From Pseudomonas sp. MF4836 (GTDB lineage Bacteria; Pseudomonadota; Gammaproteobacteria; Pseudomonadales; Pseudomonadaceae): a stretch of DNA of 64,000 bases. The stretch is taken from assembly GCF_002018875.1 (NCBI RefSeq), contig NZ_MVOL01000012.1, positions 180,747-244,746 of the forward strand, in the 5' to 3' direction. The notes under the pieces are model-generated. The model did not search any database. It saw only the letters and a program-made list of their open reading frames with translations, and was not told the origin of the DNA. Below, piece after piece: positions 18,712-27,156 of the stretch. The first letter of the stretch is position 1; the number at the start of each line of letters is the position of its first letter. The position numbers and the translations under genes are program-made.

Positions 18712-19605
18712 TTAACCCAGCCAGGCCGGTGCAAGTACTTCGGCGGTGCCTGCCCATTCATTGCCGTTGTCCGCATCCTTGACCAGGATCTTGCGAGCAG
18801 TGCCTTCCAGTTGGGATGGAACGACCAAAAGGCCGGGGTTAATACCCAGAGGGCGACCACCATCGGCCTTGAAGTTCTTCATGGCAGCACGGGCCAAGCC
18901 GTAGTTTTCAGCCGTCAGCGGGGCTTTTGAGCAGTAAGCAAACTGCCAGAAGCCGAAGCCGACGTTCACACGCGCATCCACGCCATAGCGGTATTCGTCG
19001 CGCATGAAGACACTTTCATCGTCCATGGCAGTCATGGCCTTCAGATCGTAATTGCGACGGTTCTGAAAGATGATGGGCTTGAGTGCACGGCTGACATCGA
19101 GCAGATACCAGGCCGGACCTGTTCCGTCCTGGTAGTTGCTGACGGACACAGCGTCGCCGGTCGCGTCGGTGGATGGGTACACTGGATGATCGGTGTCGAA
19201 GAAGTACTGGCCGTCGTAACAGGTGGTGGTCAAGCCAGCTTTCAGCAGCGCGAATACCAGCTCGTCCGGGTGTGCGCTGGAGGCACGGCCCATTTCGGCA
19301 AACAGCGGCTTGTAGACGCCGATCTCGTCGTCTTCGATGGCATCACGCGGGACACCCACCGAGGACTCAAATTTCTTGTTGGTGATGGAGTAGCCATGCG
19401 CTGCCATGTTCTTGAGAACACGGTCGCCGATCCACTCACGGAACGTAGGGAACTGACCGAGCCAGCCATAGGTATTGCTGGCAGATGAGGACGGGACCGG
19501 CGTGGCGATACGCTTCCAGTCGGTCGGCGTCTCGGCCTGGGCGTTTTGGAACTCAGCCTTGTACGCAACAAACAGCGCGTTCAAGACACTGGCGTTAATG
19601 ATCAT
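18712..19605 (-). CDS. Major head (capsid) protein, gpT-like
   Basis: A 297-residue Mu gpT-family major capsid protein. Conserved landmarks are the N-terminal MIINASVLNALFVAYKAEFQ, then NTYGWLGQFPTFREWIGDR, then GQYFFDTDHPVY, and the C-terminal NPGLLVVPSQLEGTARKILV. It is preceded by a purine-rich ribosome site and lies directly after the protease/scaffold gene. Confidence 0.94.
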   Translation of the reverse strand: MIINASVLNALFVAYKAEFQNAQAETPTDWKRIATPVPSSSASNTYGWLGQFPTFREWIGDRVLKNMAAHGYSITNKKFESSVGVPRDAIEDDEIGVYKPLFAEMGRASSAHPDELVFALLKAGLTTTCYDGQYFFDTDHPVYPSTDATGDAVSVSNYQDGTGPAWYLLDVSRALKPIIFQNRRNYDLKAMTAMDDESVFMRDEYRYGVDARVNVGFGFWQFAYCSKAPLTAENYGLARAAMKNFKADGGRPLGINPGLLVVPSQLEGTARKILVKDADNGNEWAGTAEVLAPAWLG

Positions 19606-19633
19606 GAATCTCTTCCTTTATATATAGGGGGAG

Positions 19634-20608
19634 TTACGCCTTGCCCTTGATGAATTCCGCTTCGCTCATACCCAGCAACGATGCGACCTTTTGCTCTTCG
19701 GCATTGAGGGCAGTGCCCGTATTCGCCGGGTTCTTGTTGCTCAGGTCAGAGGCCGCAGCCACGACAGGGGCCGCTGTCACAAATTCCTTGAAGCGCGCCA
19801 GGCCCGCTTCGTCGTGGCACATGGCGCGGTGATATTCGACCGTGGACGGGGTGATCTTTCCGGCTTGGGTAGCCGAGGTGATGACCGCCTCGACTTCCTT
19901 GTCGTGTACGGCTTTCTTCTGGCTGGCCAGCGCCTGTTCGGCATTGGTGGCACGGCCGACCAGGGCGTCGTAGTCCGCACGCGGAACGAACTGCGCCAAA
20001 TTAGGTTGTTCGGCGTTGGCAGCCTGGGCGGTAGTTTTGAGTTGGCTTGCGGCCGACATGGCCTGTTCTTCGGTGGCGGTGTCGGGCAGGCCGAGCAGTG
20101 CCAAAAACGCAGCTGAAAGTTTCACTGGTGTGATCTCCGGGGCTTCTTGATTGAGGGCGGTCATGATGAAGTTGGGGATGTTGGTGAGCGCTGCACTGAC
20201 CATGCGCACGATGCGTCTGTTGTCGAGGTCGTAGTCGAACACCGGGGACAGGAAGCGATATTCTCGGGCCTCGACCTGAGCGGCACCGCGAGGCGTCCAT
20301 TCAACTCGGCCCCACAGGGCGCCATTGCGGACTTCAAATTGCTTGACCCAAGCACCGGCTGGGGCTTCCTGGCCAACGGATGCTCGCAGTTGTGTGGCGT
20401 GCTCCCGGTCGATCACCAGATCGATAGCTCGACCGATGAAATTGGACTGCACCAGTTCGGTGGCCATGTCATCGAACAGCCAGGCACGGCCATCGCGGCC
20501 GGTGACGGTCGGACCTGCGGGGATGAGTTCAACCCAGTCGGGAGCCTTTCCATCGGAAAGCACGACGGAGCTGTAGATTTCTGAGTTAGCGGCGAGTTGA
20601 GTTTTCAT
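19634..20608 (-). CDS. Head maturation protease with scaffold C-terminus (Mu gpI/Z-like)
   Basis: A 324-residue Mu gpI-type protease. The N-terminal ~150 residues hold the protease core, including AIDLVIDREHATQ and EYRFLSPVFDYD. The C-terminal half is Ala/Gln-rich and helical with a coiled-coil look, and ends in LGMSEAEFIKGKA, as expected for a scaffold segment. In Mu the scaffold (gpZ) is made from an in-frame internal start. Candidates here are ATG at 20164 and a later one near residue 183, neither with a strong ribosome site. It is the first gene behind the promoter-like repeat at 20641. Confidence 0.88.
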   Translation of the reverse strand: MKTQLAANSEIYSSVVLSDGKAPDWVELIPAGPTVTGRDGRAWLFDDMATELVQSNFIGRAIDLVIDREHATQLRASVGQEAPAGAWVKQFEVRNGALWGRVEWTPRGAAQVEAREYRFLSPVFDYDLDNRRIVRMVSAALTNIPNFIMTALNQEAPEITPVKLSAAFLALLGLPDTATEEQAMSAASQLKTTAQAANAEQPNLAQFVPRADYDALVGRATNAEQALASQKKAVHDKEVEAVITSATQAGKITPSTVEYHRAMCHDEAGLARFKEFVTAAPVVAAASDLSNKNPANTGTALNAEEQKVASLLGMSEAEFIKGKA

Positions 20609-20640
20609 GCCGCCAGTCTGTGCGGCCAGGCGGAGTTAGT

Positions 20641-20662
20641 GAGTATCAGCGGGGTTTAAGAA
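20641..20662 (-). promoter_or_regulatory. Putative late promoter, copy 2 (before the head operon)
   Basis: Identical over 22 bp to 9394-9415 and 29113-29134, and placed 33 bp ahead of the protease start. This position corresponds to Mu PI. TGATACT would be the -10 region. The flanks of the three copies differ, so the 22 bp are the conserved functional unit. Confidence 0.68.
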
Positions 20663-20860
20663 TTTGCGTCTTGGGGAGGGGCGTGAGGGGATGCAACGTC
20701 AACCCATTCTATACGTAGAGAATGGGGGCAGCGGTCTCGCGTATACGTAATAAATACCGCTAGAACTGAATCTAACGCAGGTCTAACGCTGCCCAACCAC
20801 TCCATGAGCGGCGGATGTACCCGAAGGAGACAATCAGCGCGCCTGCGGGATTCTGCGCAG
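20663..20860. other. Gap between the gpG-like gene and the head operon, with an inverted repeat
   Basis: About 200 bp without a supportable gene. It contains the inverted repeat CCCATTCT / AGAATGGG (20703-20728) around ATACGTAG, which could end transcription of the packaging operon ahead of the late promoter. A second part has two close copies of TCTAACGC. No convincing small gene is visible. Confidence 0.4.
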
Positions 20861-21424
20861 TTACTCTGTTACCGGCTCCAGAAGGTAGTCCTGGATGATC
20901 GCGAGGATTTCAATATCGTCGTCTGATGACAGGCCCAAGTAGGGTCTTGCCTTGATCTCGGAGTCATGCGCACCTCGGGTAACCCACTGCGCAAAGTTGG
21001 ACTTGCTCTTCTTCACAAAGCGGTTGCCCACCGATCCATCTTTACCCTGACGGAAGTAGACCTGCTGTGACCTGGCCGCATGCTGGACCTTACCACCGAA
21101 CTGGTGAATGGCACCGTATGGTCGGTCAGTACCGAACGACAGCTCATTGCGACTGACGTTGTGGCGCAACGTGTCCTGGAGTGTGCCCTTGGCGCGCAGG
21201 ATGCGACCTCCCTTCTTACGTGCCAGGGTTGAGGGGGCAAGTGGAGCCCAGGGCGAACCGTCTGGAGCCACCTGCTGGCGAAAGCGGTCATCAGTGGATT
21301 GGTGCAGGTATTCCGCGATGTCATTGAGCGGCGTTGTCAGGTCGCCCAGTCTCTCTACCAGATCCTCCAGAGCCTTGCCTACTTGGCTTGTGTCGACGGA
21401 TACCTCAAGCATTGAACCAGCCAT
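20861..21424 (-). CDS. Virion morphogenesis protein (Mu gpG-like)
   Basis: A 187-residue phage virion morphogenesis protein of the gpG/tail-completion family. Landmarks are LEDLVERLGDLTTPLNDIAEYL near the N-terminus, DGSPWAPLAPSTLARKKGG in the middle, and RPYGAIHQFGGKV. It follows the MuF gene with a 9-bp gap and is the last gene before the head-operon promoter. Confidence 0.88.
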   Translation of the reverse strand: MAGSMLEVSVDTSQVGKALEDLVERLGDLTTPLNDIAEYLHQSTDDRFRQQVAPDGSPWAPLAPSTLARKKGGRILRAKGTLQDTLRHNVSRNELSFGTDRPYGAIHQFGGKVQHAARSQQVYFRQGKDGSVGNRFVKKSKSNFAQWVTRGAHDSEIKARPYLGLSSDDDIEILAIIQDYLLEPVTE

Positions 21425-21433
21425 GTGTGCCCC

Positions 21434-22696
21434 CTATTCAGTACGTCGGTAAAGCAGGACACCCAGGCGCAATGCCTCAAGGTACTGCTCACTGTCGTCC
21501 ACAAACCCGGTAACGCCGGTCCAGCCATCTGCGCCCTGGTCGAATACAGCAACAGCTGGATCAGTCTTCCCCTTGACTAGGACGTGTACCAGGTAACGAC
21601 GGCGCAATACCGCTTTGCCTTGGTCACGCTGCCATTCCAAGCGTGCCCAGATCTCATCAGGTGCCTTAATGGCCTCCGCCAACAACGGCAGCTCGCGAGC
21701 CTTGACGTGTTGGGCCAACGCTATTACGCCGGTTTTGGCATCGCTGAACATCTCCCGCCCGATTACCAGGGCATCACCGGTCACGTCACGGAACACTGCC
21801 GGTACGGCGTCAGTGGCGCCGAACTCGCCCAGGAACTGGGTCACCGCTTGAGGGGTAGATACCTTGGCGGGGAGCAGAAGCTTTGCCGGTACCGGTCGAG
21901 GCTGCGGCAAAGGTCCGCTTGGCTGCCGATTGGGCAAGCCGGTTGTCGGTGCCGGAGCTGCTGATGGTGCTGGAATCAGATCATGGGTGCGCAGCTGGGG
22001 CACGGAGTTGGCCAAGCGTGATTGACCAGGTGCATATTCAAAGCCTGGATCAATCCCCTTGGGCACTCGCACGGTGCGTGGACCACCAGGGCTGTTCTCG
22101 CCGATGACCCGATCTTCCCACTCAGTGGCCGGTGCAGGACCAATCGTCAGCCCTTGGCGCTCAACGTCCCTGGCCGAGAGCATGAACTTTTTGCACTTAC
22201 AGCCCCAACCATTTTGCGGTGTATGAGTTGCCCACCAGGGGTCATCAAGCGGTAACGTGATGCCGTTCCAGGAGAGGTGCATTGGCCGTGGGTGCGCGCT
22301 GTCGCCATGACGATAGACTGCATAGGGACGGCGTTTGCGCAACTCCGGGTCGGCCATCTGGGCTTCGCGGCCAGCGTTGTACGACTGGCGTAGGTTGGTT
22401 TCCCAGATGACATTGGTGCGCCAACCGCGCTCGCCCTGGTACTGCCAGCCATGTTTGCCTACGACCTGGTCAAAGTCTTTGCGGAACTGCTCCAGGGTGG
22501 TGCCGTTGGCGATGGACTTCTCTATGGCACCCCGCAGATCGGTCAGCAGATCCCGCTTCGCAGCACCCGCCACGACGAAGGCGTAGTCATGTTCAGCCGC
22601 GTAGGCATCGGTCCAGGCGCGGGTCGGCAGGTCGACCTTGCCACGGAAGTAGTCGATCTGTTCCTTAAACGGCAGGGAGCCGTGTGAGACCGCCAT
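21434..22696 (-). CDS. MuF-type minor head protein with C-terminal PBECR2-like nuclease domain
   Basis: A 420-residue Mu gp30-family head morphogenesis protein. The N-terminal ~200 residues hold the MuF domain (ETNLRQSYNAGREAQM, SWNGITLPLDDPWWATH, and the Cys-rich NGWGCKCKKF). A Pro/Ala-rich linker follows at about residues 235-275. The last ~145 residues (TPQAVTQFLGEFGATDAVP to the end) resemble the PBECR2 class of barnase/EndoU/ColE5/RelE-like RNase domains fused to MuF proteins. The assignment of the C-terminal domain is by motif memory, so catalytic activity is inference. Confidence 0.82.
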   Translation of the reverse strand: MAVSHGSLPFKEQIDYFRGKVDLPTRAWTDAYAAEHDYAFVVAGAAKRDLLTDLRGAIEKSIANGTTLEQFRKDFDQVVGKHGWQYQGERGWRTNVIWETNLRQSYNAGREAQMADPELRKRRPYAVYRHGDSAHPRPMHLSWNGITLPLDDPWWATHTPQNGWGCKCKKFMLSARDVERQGLTIGPAPATEWEDRVIGENSPGGPRTVRVPKGIDPGFEYAPGQSRLANSVPQLRTHDLIPAPSAAPAPTTGLPNRQPSGPLPQPRPVPAKLLLPAKVSTPQAVTQFLGEFGATDAVPAVFRDVTGDALVIGREMFSDAKTGVIALAQHVKARELPLLAEAIKAPDEIWARLEWQRDQGKAVLRRRYLVHVLVKGKTDPAVAVFDQGADGWTGVTGFVDDSEQYLEALRLGVLLYRRTE

Positions 22697-22698
22697 GG

Positions 22699-24255
22699 TT
22701 ACAGGCCTCTCAGAATGTCATCGCGGCCAGCCAGGCTGGCGGCCGTCAGACCATCGGCAATGGCATCCGCCAGTTGGCTGGTGGTCATCGCTGGATAGGC
22801 TTCGATCAGCCGATCTCGGAACTCTTCCAGGCTGCTGACTGTTTCGAGAAGTTCCTTGATCTGCTCGACCATGTCATCCATATAGATCCCAACAGTCCGC
22901 TCCAGCGTCCGCACCTGGTTATCAACGATGTCCGGCATTACCACCGGTTTGGCGGGCAATTGCTCGCTGTTGATCGCCTGGGCAAGTACAGGCGTGGCAA
23001 CAGGCGCCGGGGTACCCAATAGCTCGGCGCCCTCGGCTGGTGAAGGGATATTGAGCTTGTCGCGAATCACCGACTGTTCGACTTTCAGCCCCAGCGGCAC
23101 CAATTTTTCCAGCGCCGTTATCAGCAGCTTGGTGTCTTCCGGCTGCGGTACGTCGATGATCAATCGCGGATATGGACGACCAGGTGCAAAGTTCAGATCG
23201 CACCAAGGCCGCACAAAGTAGCGGTTCAAGGTGTTGGATTCGGCCTTGGCATCGGCTTGCAGTAGGTCTATACGAACTTCGTTATGAATCGTTGCCTGGG
23301 CCTGGCTGGACCCGTCATCGGTGGACATGGTCTGGCCAACCACGGCCTTACTGACTTGTTTATCCCACCATTCGGCGAGGCCTTTAAAAAAGTCACCAGC
23401 GCCGGCGACATTGGCGGCCTGGGTAAAATCGATGCGCATGCTATCCGGGATCACCGCCGCCGCATCGCTGCCCAGGTTGGCAACCGCAGACATCAGGGTG
23501 CTGATGTCTTCCTTGCTGGCACCTGCGCCGTACCGGCCGACACGCATCGGCATGCCGAAGATGTCAGCAAAGCCCATCCAGTCCTTCCACGTCCAGGCCT
23601 TGCACATGTAGCCAACAGCAGCGAGACGCGCCAGGCCGCCCCGGATCGGCAGGCCGGAGCGAATACGCGGCAGATGCACAATGAACTTGTATGGTGCCAG
23701 CGCAACGCCATTGATCGGATCAGCCTCATCGAGCAGACGCAGCTCCCGGCCGGTTTCTCGGTCAAATTGGAAGAAGCGCTGGTCGCGCGGCTCGAAACGC
23801 TCAGGGTTCCAGGTCTTACCACTACGGTCCCACATGATTTCGGAGACGGCATAGCCTTTGCCCATGGCGTCTGTCAGGTCAGCTTGCAGCTCGCCAAATT
23901 CGGGAGAGTCAACCAGTTCCTTGAGCTGGTCGGCCCGGCGCACGTCCTCGGGATCATCGCTGGCTGCCTCGACCCGAACAGACAAACCAGCTACTGCCAT
24001 CTTGCGTGTGCCTAACACCGAGGCGTAATGCAGGTCGCGCTCCTCCATTTCCTCGGCAAGGGTAAGGTAGTCGTTGGCCGATCCCTCGGCAGCGGCCCGC
24101 AAAATACTCGCCAGTCGCTGGGGCGTTAGCCCGTTGGCCACCGACTGGTGCCAGATCTGGCGAATGCCGGTGGTGCGGGCAGCGGCCAGCTCTTCCGTGA
24201 GTTTTTCGTACTGGATCGGGCGACCGTACTGGTCGACGATTTTGGATTCAGCCAT
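22699..24255 (-). CDS. Portal protein (Mu gp29, DUF935)
   Basis: A 518-residue portal of the DUF935 family, the dodecameric channel for DNA entry and exit. Motifs include QIWHQSVANGLTPQRLASIL near residue 40, LQADLTDAMGKGYAVSEIMW and RYGAGASKEDISTLMSAVAN. The ATG at 24255 overlaps the terminase stop (TAATG), so it is preferred over the upstream frame extension. Confidence 0.93.
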   Translation of the reverse strand: MAESKIVDQYGRPIQYEKLTEELAAARTTGIRQIWHQSVANGLTPQRLASILRAAAEGSANDYLTLAEEMEERDLHYASVLGTRKMAVAGLSVRVEAASDDPEDVRRADQLKELVDSPEFGELQADLTDAMGKGYAVSEIMWDRSGKTWNPERFEPRDQRFFQFDRETGRELRLLDEADPINGVALAPYKFIVHLPRIRSGLPIRGGLARLAAVGYMCKAWTWKDWMGFADIFGMPMRVGRYGAGASKEDISTLMSAVANLGSDAAAVIPDSMRIDFTQAANVAGAGDFFKGLAEWWDKQVSKAVVGQTMSTDDGSSQAQATIHNEVRIDLLQADAKAESNTLNRYFVRPWCDLNFAPGRPYPRLIIDVPQPEDTKLLITALEKLVPLGLKVEQSVIRDKLNIPSPAEGAELLGTPAPVATPVLAQAINSEQLPAKPVVMPDIVDNQVRTLERTVGIYMDDMVEQIKELLETVSSLEEFRDRLIEAYPAMTTSQLADAIADGLTAASLAGRDDILRGL

Positions 24256-25808
24256 TACCAAATGCCTTTCTGAGAGCGCCACCCAGCCCCGAGCTTGATC
24301 TCGCGATCATGCTGGGTGGCTGGCTGGACGCGGTGATATTCGAAGATCTCGACATCTTGACGGGACGCATAGTCGGCCAATACGGCCGCGATACCGGCGT
24401 CGCCGTGGCGCTTTTGCCCGGACTTTTCGCCCTTTTCGTTGGTGCGCTTTTCAGGGATGCGAGCCACGCCCTTGACCATCCGAAAGGCACGCACGTCGCT
24501 AACCACATCCTTGTCGGCCGGGATGTCGTAGAAGGTGTCATCTTCCAGGGCGGCCTTGAACGGCGGCATGTTGTCGCGATACCAGCCCTCGGTGAGCATG
24601 ACTCGCTCAATGCGGTTGAAGCCGTACTCAATGGCGGTCTCTTCCGATAGCTGCGAGCCGTTACCCCTGGCGTCGTCTGCACCTTTGAGGAAATTAGGCA
24701 GGCGGTCGATGATGTAGAACTTGATCTGCCGTTGTTGCTTGAACGGGACGTTGCGCAACTCGACTACAAAGGGCGTGCGTTTGCGCAGATTCTGCTCTTT
24801 GAGCAGCGGCCAGATGACCGAGAGGTCGCCGGAGCGGGCGAAGTCCATGCCGTAGTAGCTTTGGACGTCCAGTGGAATAGCGGCCAGTAATGGCTTGAGG
24901 TGTTCTTCGCACCATTCAAGGGACTCAGCCAATCGCAGGGGTTCGGGTAGGGTCTCGTAACCCTGCGGGTAGGCCAGGCGTAACACGGGCACATCTCGGC
25001 TGCTGCGCTGTTCGACCAGGGCCATACTGAGGAATGCACCGCCGCCCTGGGAGGGCACGCAGTCCAGCTCTTCGTCGGCTGCATCGCCGTAGAAACCGTA
25101 AACGCCATTCACCCAGGCGATTTCATCCTCAAGTCTGTACTCAATACCTTTACGCAGGCAGACACGCTTGTACAGACCATCGGCAACGGCTTCACCGAAA
25201 GTGCAGCGGAACACTTCGCCATTGCGCTTGCCAGCCCGGATTTCGTTGACCAGGTCGTTAAAGGCGTTCTCCGTACCGTCGTGGGTGCTGATCACATGGA
25301 CTTCACCGCCCCAGATCAACAGAGCCATGGCCGCTTTCAGCAGCTCGGCCAAGTCCGCATGGAACGCCGCTTCGTCGATCACGACGACGCCCTGACGGCC
25401 GCGCAGGTTGGACGGGCGACTGGTCAGCGCAACGATGCGGTGGCCGCTGGGAAACGCGATGGTGTAGGTTTTGATGTGTTTGTCGGGGTCGCTATCGGGC
25501 CAAATGCCTTCTTCTATTTGCTCGGCCGCGTAGTTGTAGGCCCGCGCCCACATGGCGCAGGCCTGGATATACTCCACGGTCATGTCCTGGTTGTAGCCCA
25601 GGTAATAGACAGTTTGACCGCCCGCCGATTTTTCGGACGCGGCTACCAGGACGTTGTCTGCAGCTTCGGCCCAGGTGAGACCGATACGCCGGGATTTCTC
25701 GCCAACCTTGAGTGGGGCGCGTATACCGATCCACTCTTTCTGATAATCAAGTAAGACCGCTGGGGCAAGCAACGTGGCGGTGCTGTCCAGGACGAGGGGC
25801 AGACTCAC
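24255..25808 (-). CDS. Terminase large subunit (Mu gp28)
   Basis: A 517-residue packaging ATPase/nuclease of the Mu gp28 type. The Walker A-like segment is EKSRRIGLTWAEAADN (about residues 37-52). A Walker B-like VVVIDEAAFHADL follows at about residues 140-152, then a coupling motif VHVISTHDGTEN. The nuclease part begins around YYGMDFARSGDLSV. The start is GTG, overlapping the small-terminase stop by 4 bp. Confidence 0.93.
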   Translation of the reverse strand: MSLPLVLDSTATLLAPAVLLDYQKEWIGIRAPLKVGEKSRRIGLTWAEAADNVLVAASEKSAGGQTVYYLGYNQDMTVEYIQACAMWARAYNYAAEQIEEGIWPDSDPDKHIKTYTIAFPSGHRIVALTSRPSNLRGRQGVVVIDEAAFHADLAELLKAAMALLIWGGEVHVISTHDGTENAFNDLVNEIRAGKRNGEVFRCTFGEAVADGLYKRVCLRKGIEYRLEDEIAWVNGVYGFYGDAADEELDCVPSQGGGAFLSMALVEQRSSRDVPVLRLAYPQGYETLPEPLRLAESLEWCEEHLKPLLAAIPLDVQSYYGMDFARSGDLSVIWPLLKEQNLRKRTPFVVELRNVPFKQQRQIKFYIIDRLPNFLKGADDARGNGSQLSEETAIEYGFNRIERVMLTEGWYRDNMPPFKAALEDDTFYDIPADKDVVSDVRAFRMVKGVARIPEKRTNEKGEKSGQKRHGDAGIAAVLADYASRQDVEIFEYHRVQPATQHDREIKLGAGWRSQKGIW

Positions 25809-26317
25809 GATGCCATACCCAGGATCTCGCGCCGGATTTCATCGGAGGTCGCCTGGGTCAGGCCTCCTTTCTTGGCGATCTTATCAACGCGAGCCGCCGC
25901 CGTTTCGACCTTCTCCTTCCACTCCGCCTGCCATTTCTTCTGCACAACCGAGGCCTTTCCCAACTCGGCCACAGCTTTGGCGACCTTCGGCAAGTCCATC
26001 TGGTCGCCATCGCTCATCAGCAGTTTGAACAGGTGTTCCTGGACAAGACGCATCAGCGCTTCATTGACCGCGCCTTCTTCATCCGGCGCAGCAGCCACCA
26101 CGGCACGGGCCTGCTCGCTGGCCATCTTCAAGGCCGAGAGTTTGGATTCGAAGTCCTGGCCATAGCGATGTAGCGCCGACTTGCTGATCGAAAAACCCTG
26201 GCTCGACAGTTCGTTGGCCAGGGCTTCGTAATCGCTGAAGTTGTTTTCGGCCAGAGCCTTGTCGAGCCAGGTCTTGACCGACTTGGGCAGACTGGCAACC
26301 TTGCTGCGTGGGGGCAT
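25805..26317 (-). CDS. Terminase small subunit-like protein (Mu gp27, DUF3486)
   Basis: A 170-residue DUF3486 protein, the presumed small terminase. The ATG at 26317 begins MPPRSKVASLPKSVKTWLDK, the usual start of the family. A helix-turn-helix-like part follows (DYEALANELSSQGFSISKSA, then LHRYGQDFESKL), and then a long helical region. It probably recognises the phage end for headful packaging. Confidence 0.87.
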   Translation of the reverse strand: MPPRSKVASLPKSVKTWLDKALAENNFSDYEALANELSSQGFSISKSALHRYGQDFESKLSALKMASEQARAVVAAAPDEEGAVNEALMRLVQEHLFKLLMSDGDQMDLPKVAKAVAELGKASVVQKKWQAEWKEKVETAAARVDKIAKKGGLTQATSDEIRREILGMAS

Positions 26318-26321
26318 GGGG

Positions 26322-26630
26322 TCACCAGTACTTTTCTGGTCGGGCAACGCCTGGATTGCAGGCGATGGTGTATTCCGCAATGTCGACCCCGTAGTGGGTC
26401 AGGCCGCAGATCCACACACCGTTGGGCTTTTTGTCCAGCGTCACCAGGCTACGGTCGGCCAGGTAGTCGAGTTCGCGGCGCAGCTCCATTGTGGTGGCGT
26501 CGGGATAGATGCCCTGGATGGTGGACAACACGATAGCCTCGTGAGGATCCACGGGGCGCGACGTGTCCAGGGTCTTGATGATGTACCAGCGCAGGGATTC
26601 CCGGCGCGTTTTGGCAGCGTCGATGTTCAT
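26322..26630 (-). CDS. Mu gp26-like protein (VpaChn25_0724 family)
   Basis: A 102-residue small protein with a winged-helix appearance: RRESLRWYIIKTLDTSRP, then TTMELRRELDYLADRSLVTL, then GVWICGLTHYGVDIAE. It occupies the Mu gp26 position ahead of the small terminase and shares one base with the DUF2730 gene. DNA binding is plausible but its role is unknown. Confidence 0.78.
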   Translation of the reverse strand: MNIDAAKTRRESLRWYIIKTLDTSRPVDPHEAIVLSTIQGIYPDATTMELRRELDYLADRSLVTLDKKPNGVWICGLTHYGVDIAEYTIACNPGVARPEKYW

Positions 26631-26938
26631 TACTTCAGTCCTTTTAATTGAACGGTTTCTAGCTTGAGGGCCAACGCGTCAAGCTTGGCCTCGATCACGG
26701 TTTGGCCGCGCACGTAGTCTTCCCGGCGCACGTAGTGCACGGGCATGTCACCCCGCAGCCGTTCAAAGGATATTTCCAGCGTGCGCAGGCGTTCGCTGTC
26801 CTTGTCAGCCATGGCAAAGCGTTGATCCAGGCGGCGCTCCATCTGCATGACCATCATCTTTACCAGCCCGGCGAAAGCGCCGAGGATGGTTACGGCAATC
26901 CCCACCAACTGCCACGCAGGCATTTCAATCGTCGTCAT
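26630..26938 (-). CDS. DUF2730 membrane-anchored phage protein (Mu gp25-like)
   Basis: A 102-residue protein. A single membrane span near the N-terminus (WQLVGIAVTILGAFAGLVKM) is followed by a charged coiled-coil (MQMERRLDQRFAMADKDSER). The ATG at 26938 overlaps the TraR-like gene stop (ATGA) and has GAGGGGG upstream, so the longer upstream frame is rejected. Function unknown. Confidence 0.78.
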   Translation of the reverse strand: MTTIEMPAWQLVGIAVTILGAFAGLVKMMVMQMERRLDQRFAMADKDSERLRTLEISFERLRGDMPVHYVRREDYVRGQTVIEAKLDALALKLETVQLKGLK

Positions 26939-27156
26939 CGACGCCCCCTCTTTTCGCGATGCGTTTGGCACTGCGCGCAAAGCTGCACACCTGGTATGGC
27001 CACACGGCGTTGTTCCGGGATTGGCATATCGCAATCCTCTCCTGTGCAGAACTCGGCCGAAGGGCCGGTCAATACTTCACGTTGTGCCAAATGTGCCACC
27101 AAGGAGGATTCGTTGTGGATCGCCTCCAGGTGACTGGAAAAGTCAGTTACTTCCAT
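26935..27156 (-). CDS. DksA/TraR-type C4 zinc-finger protein
   Basis: A 73-residue protein with the four-cysteine zinc finger FCTGEDCDMPIPEQRR ... PGVQLCAQCQ, the hallmark of short TraR-like DksA relatives. Such proteins bind the RNA polymerase secondary channel and mimic DksA/ppGpp effects. It sits between the spanins and gp25, as in many Mu-like phages, and overlaps both neighbours. Confidence 0.88.
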   Translation of the reverse strand: MEVTDFSSHLEAIHNESSLVAHLAQREVLTGPSAEFCTGEDCDMPIPEQRRVAIPGVQLCAQCQTHREKRGRR

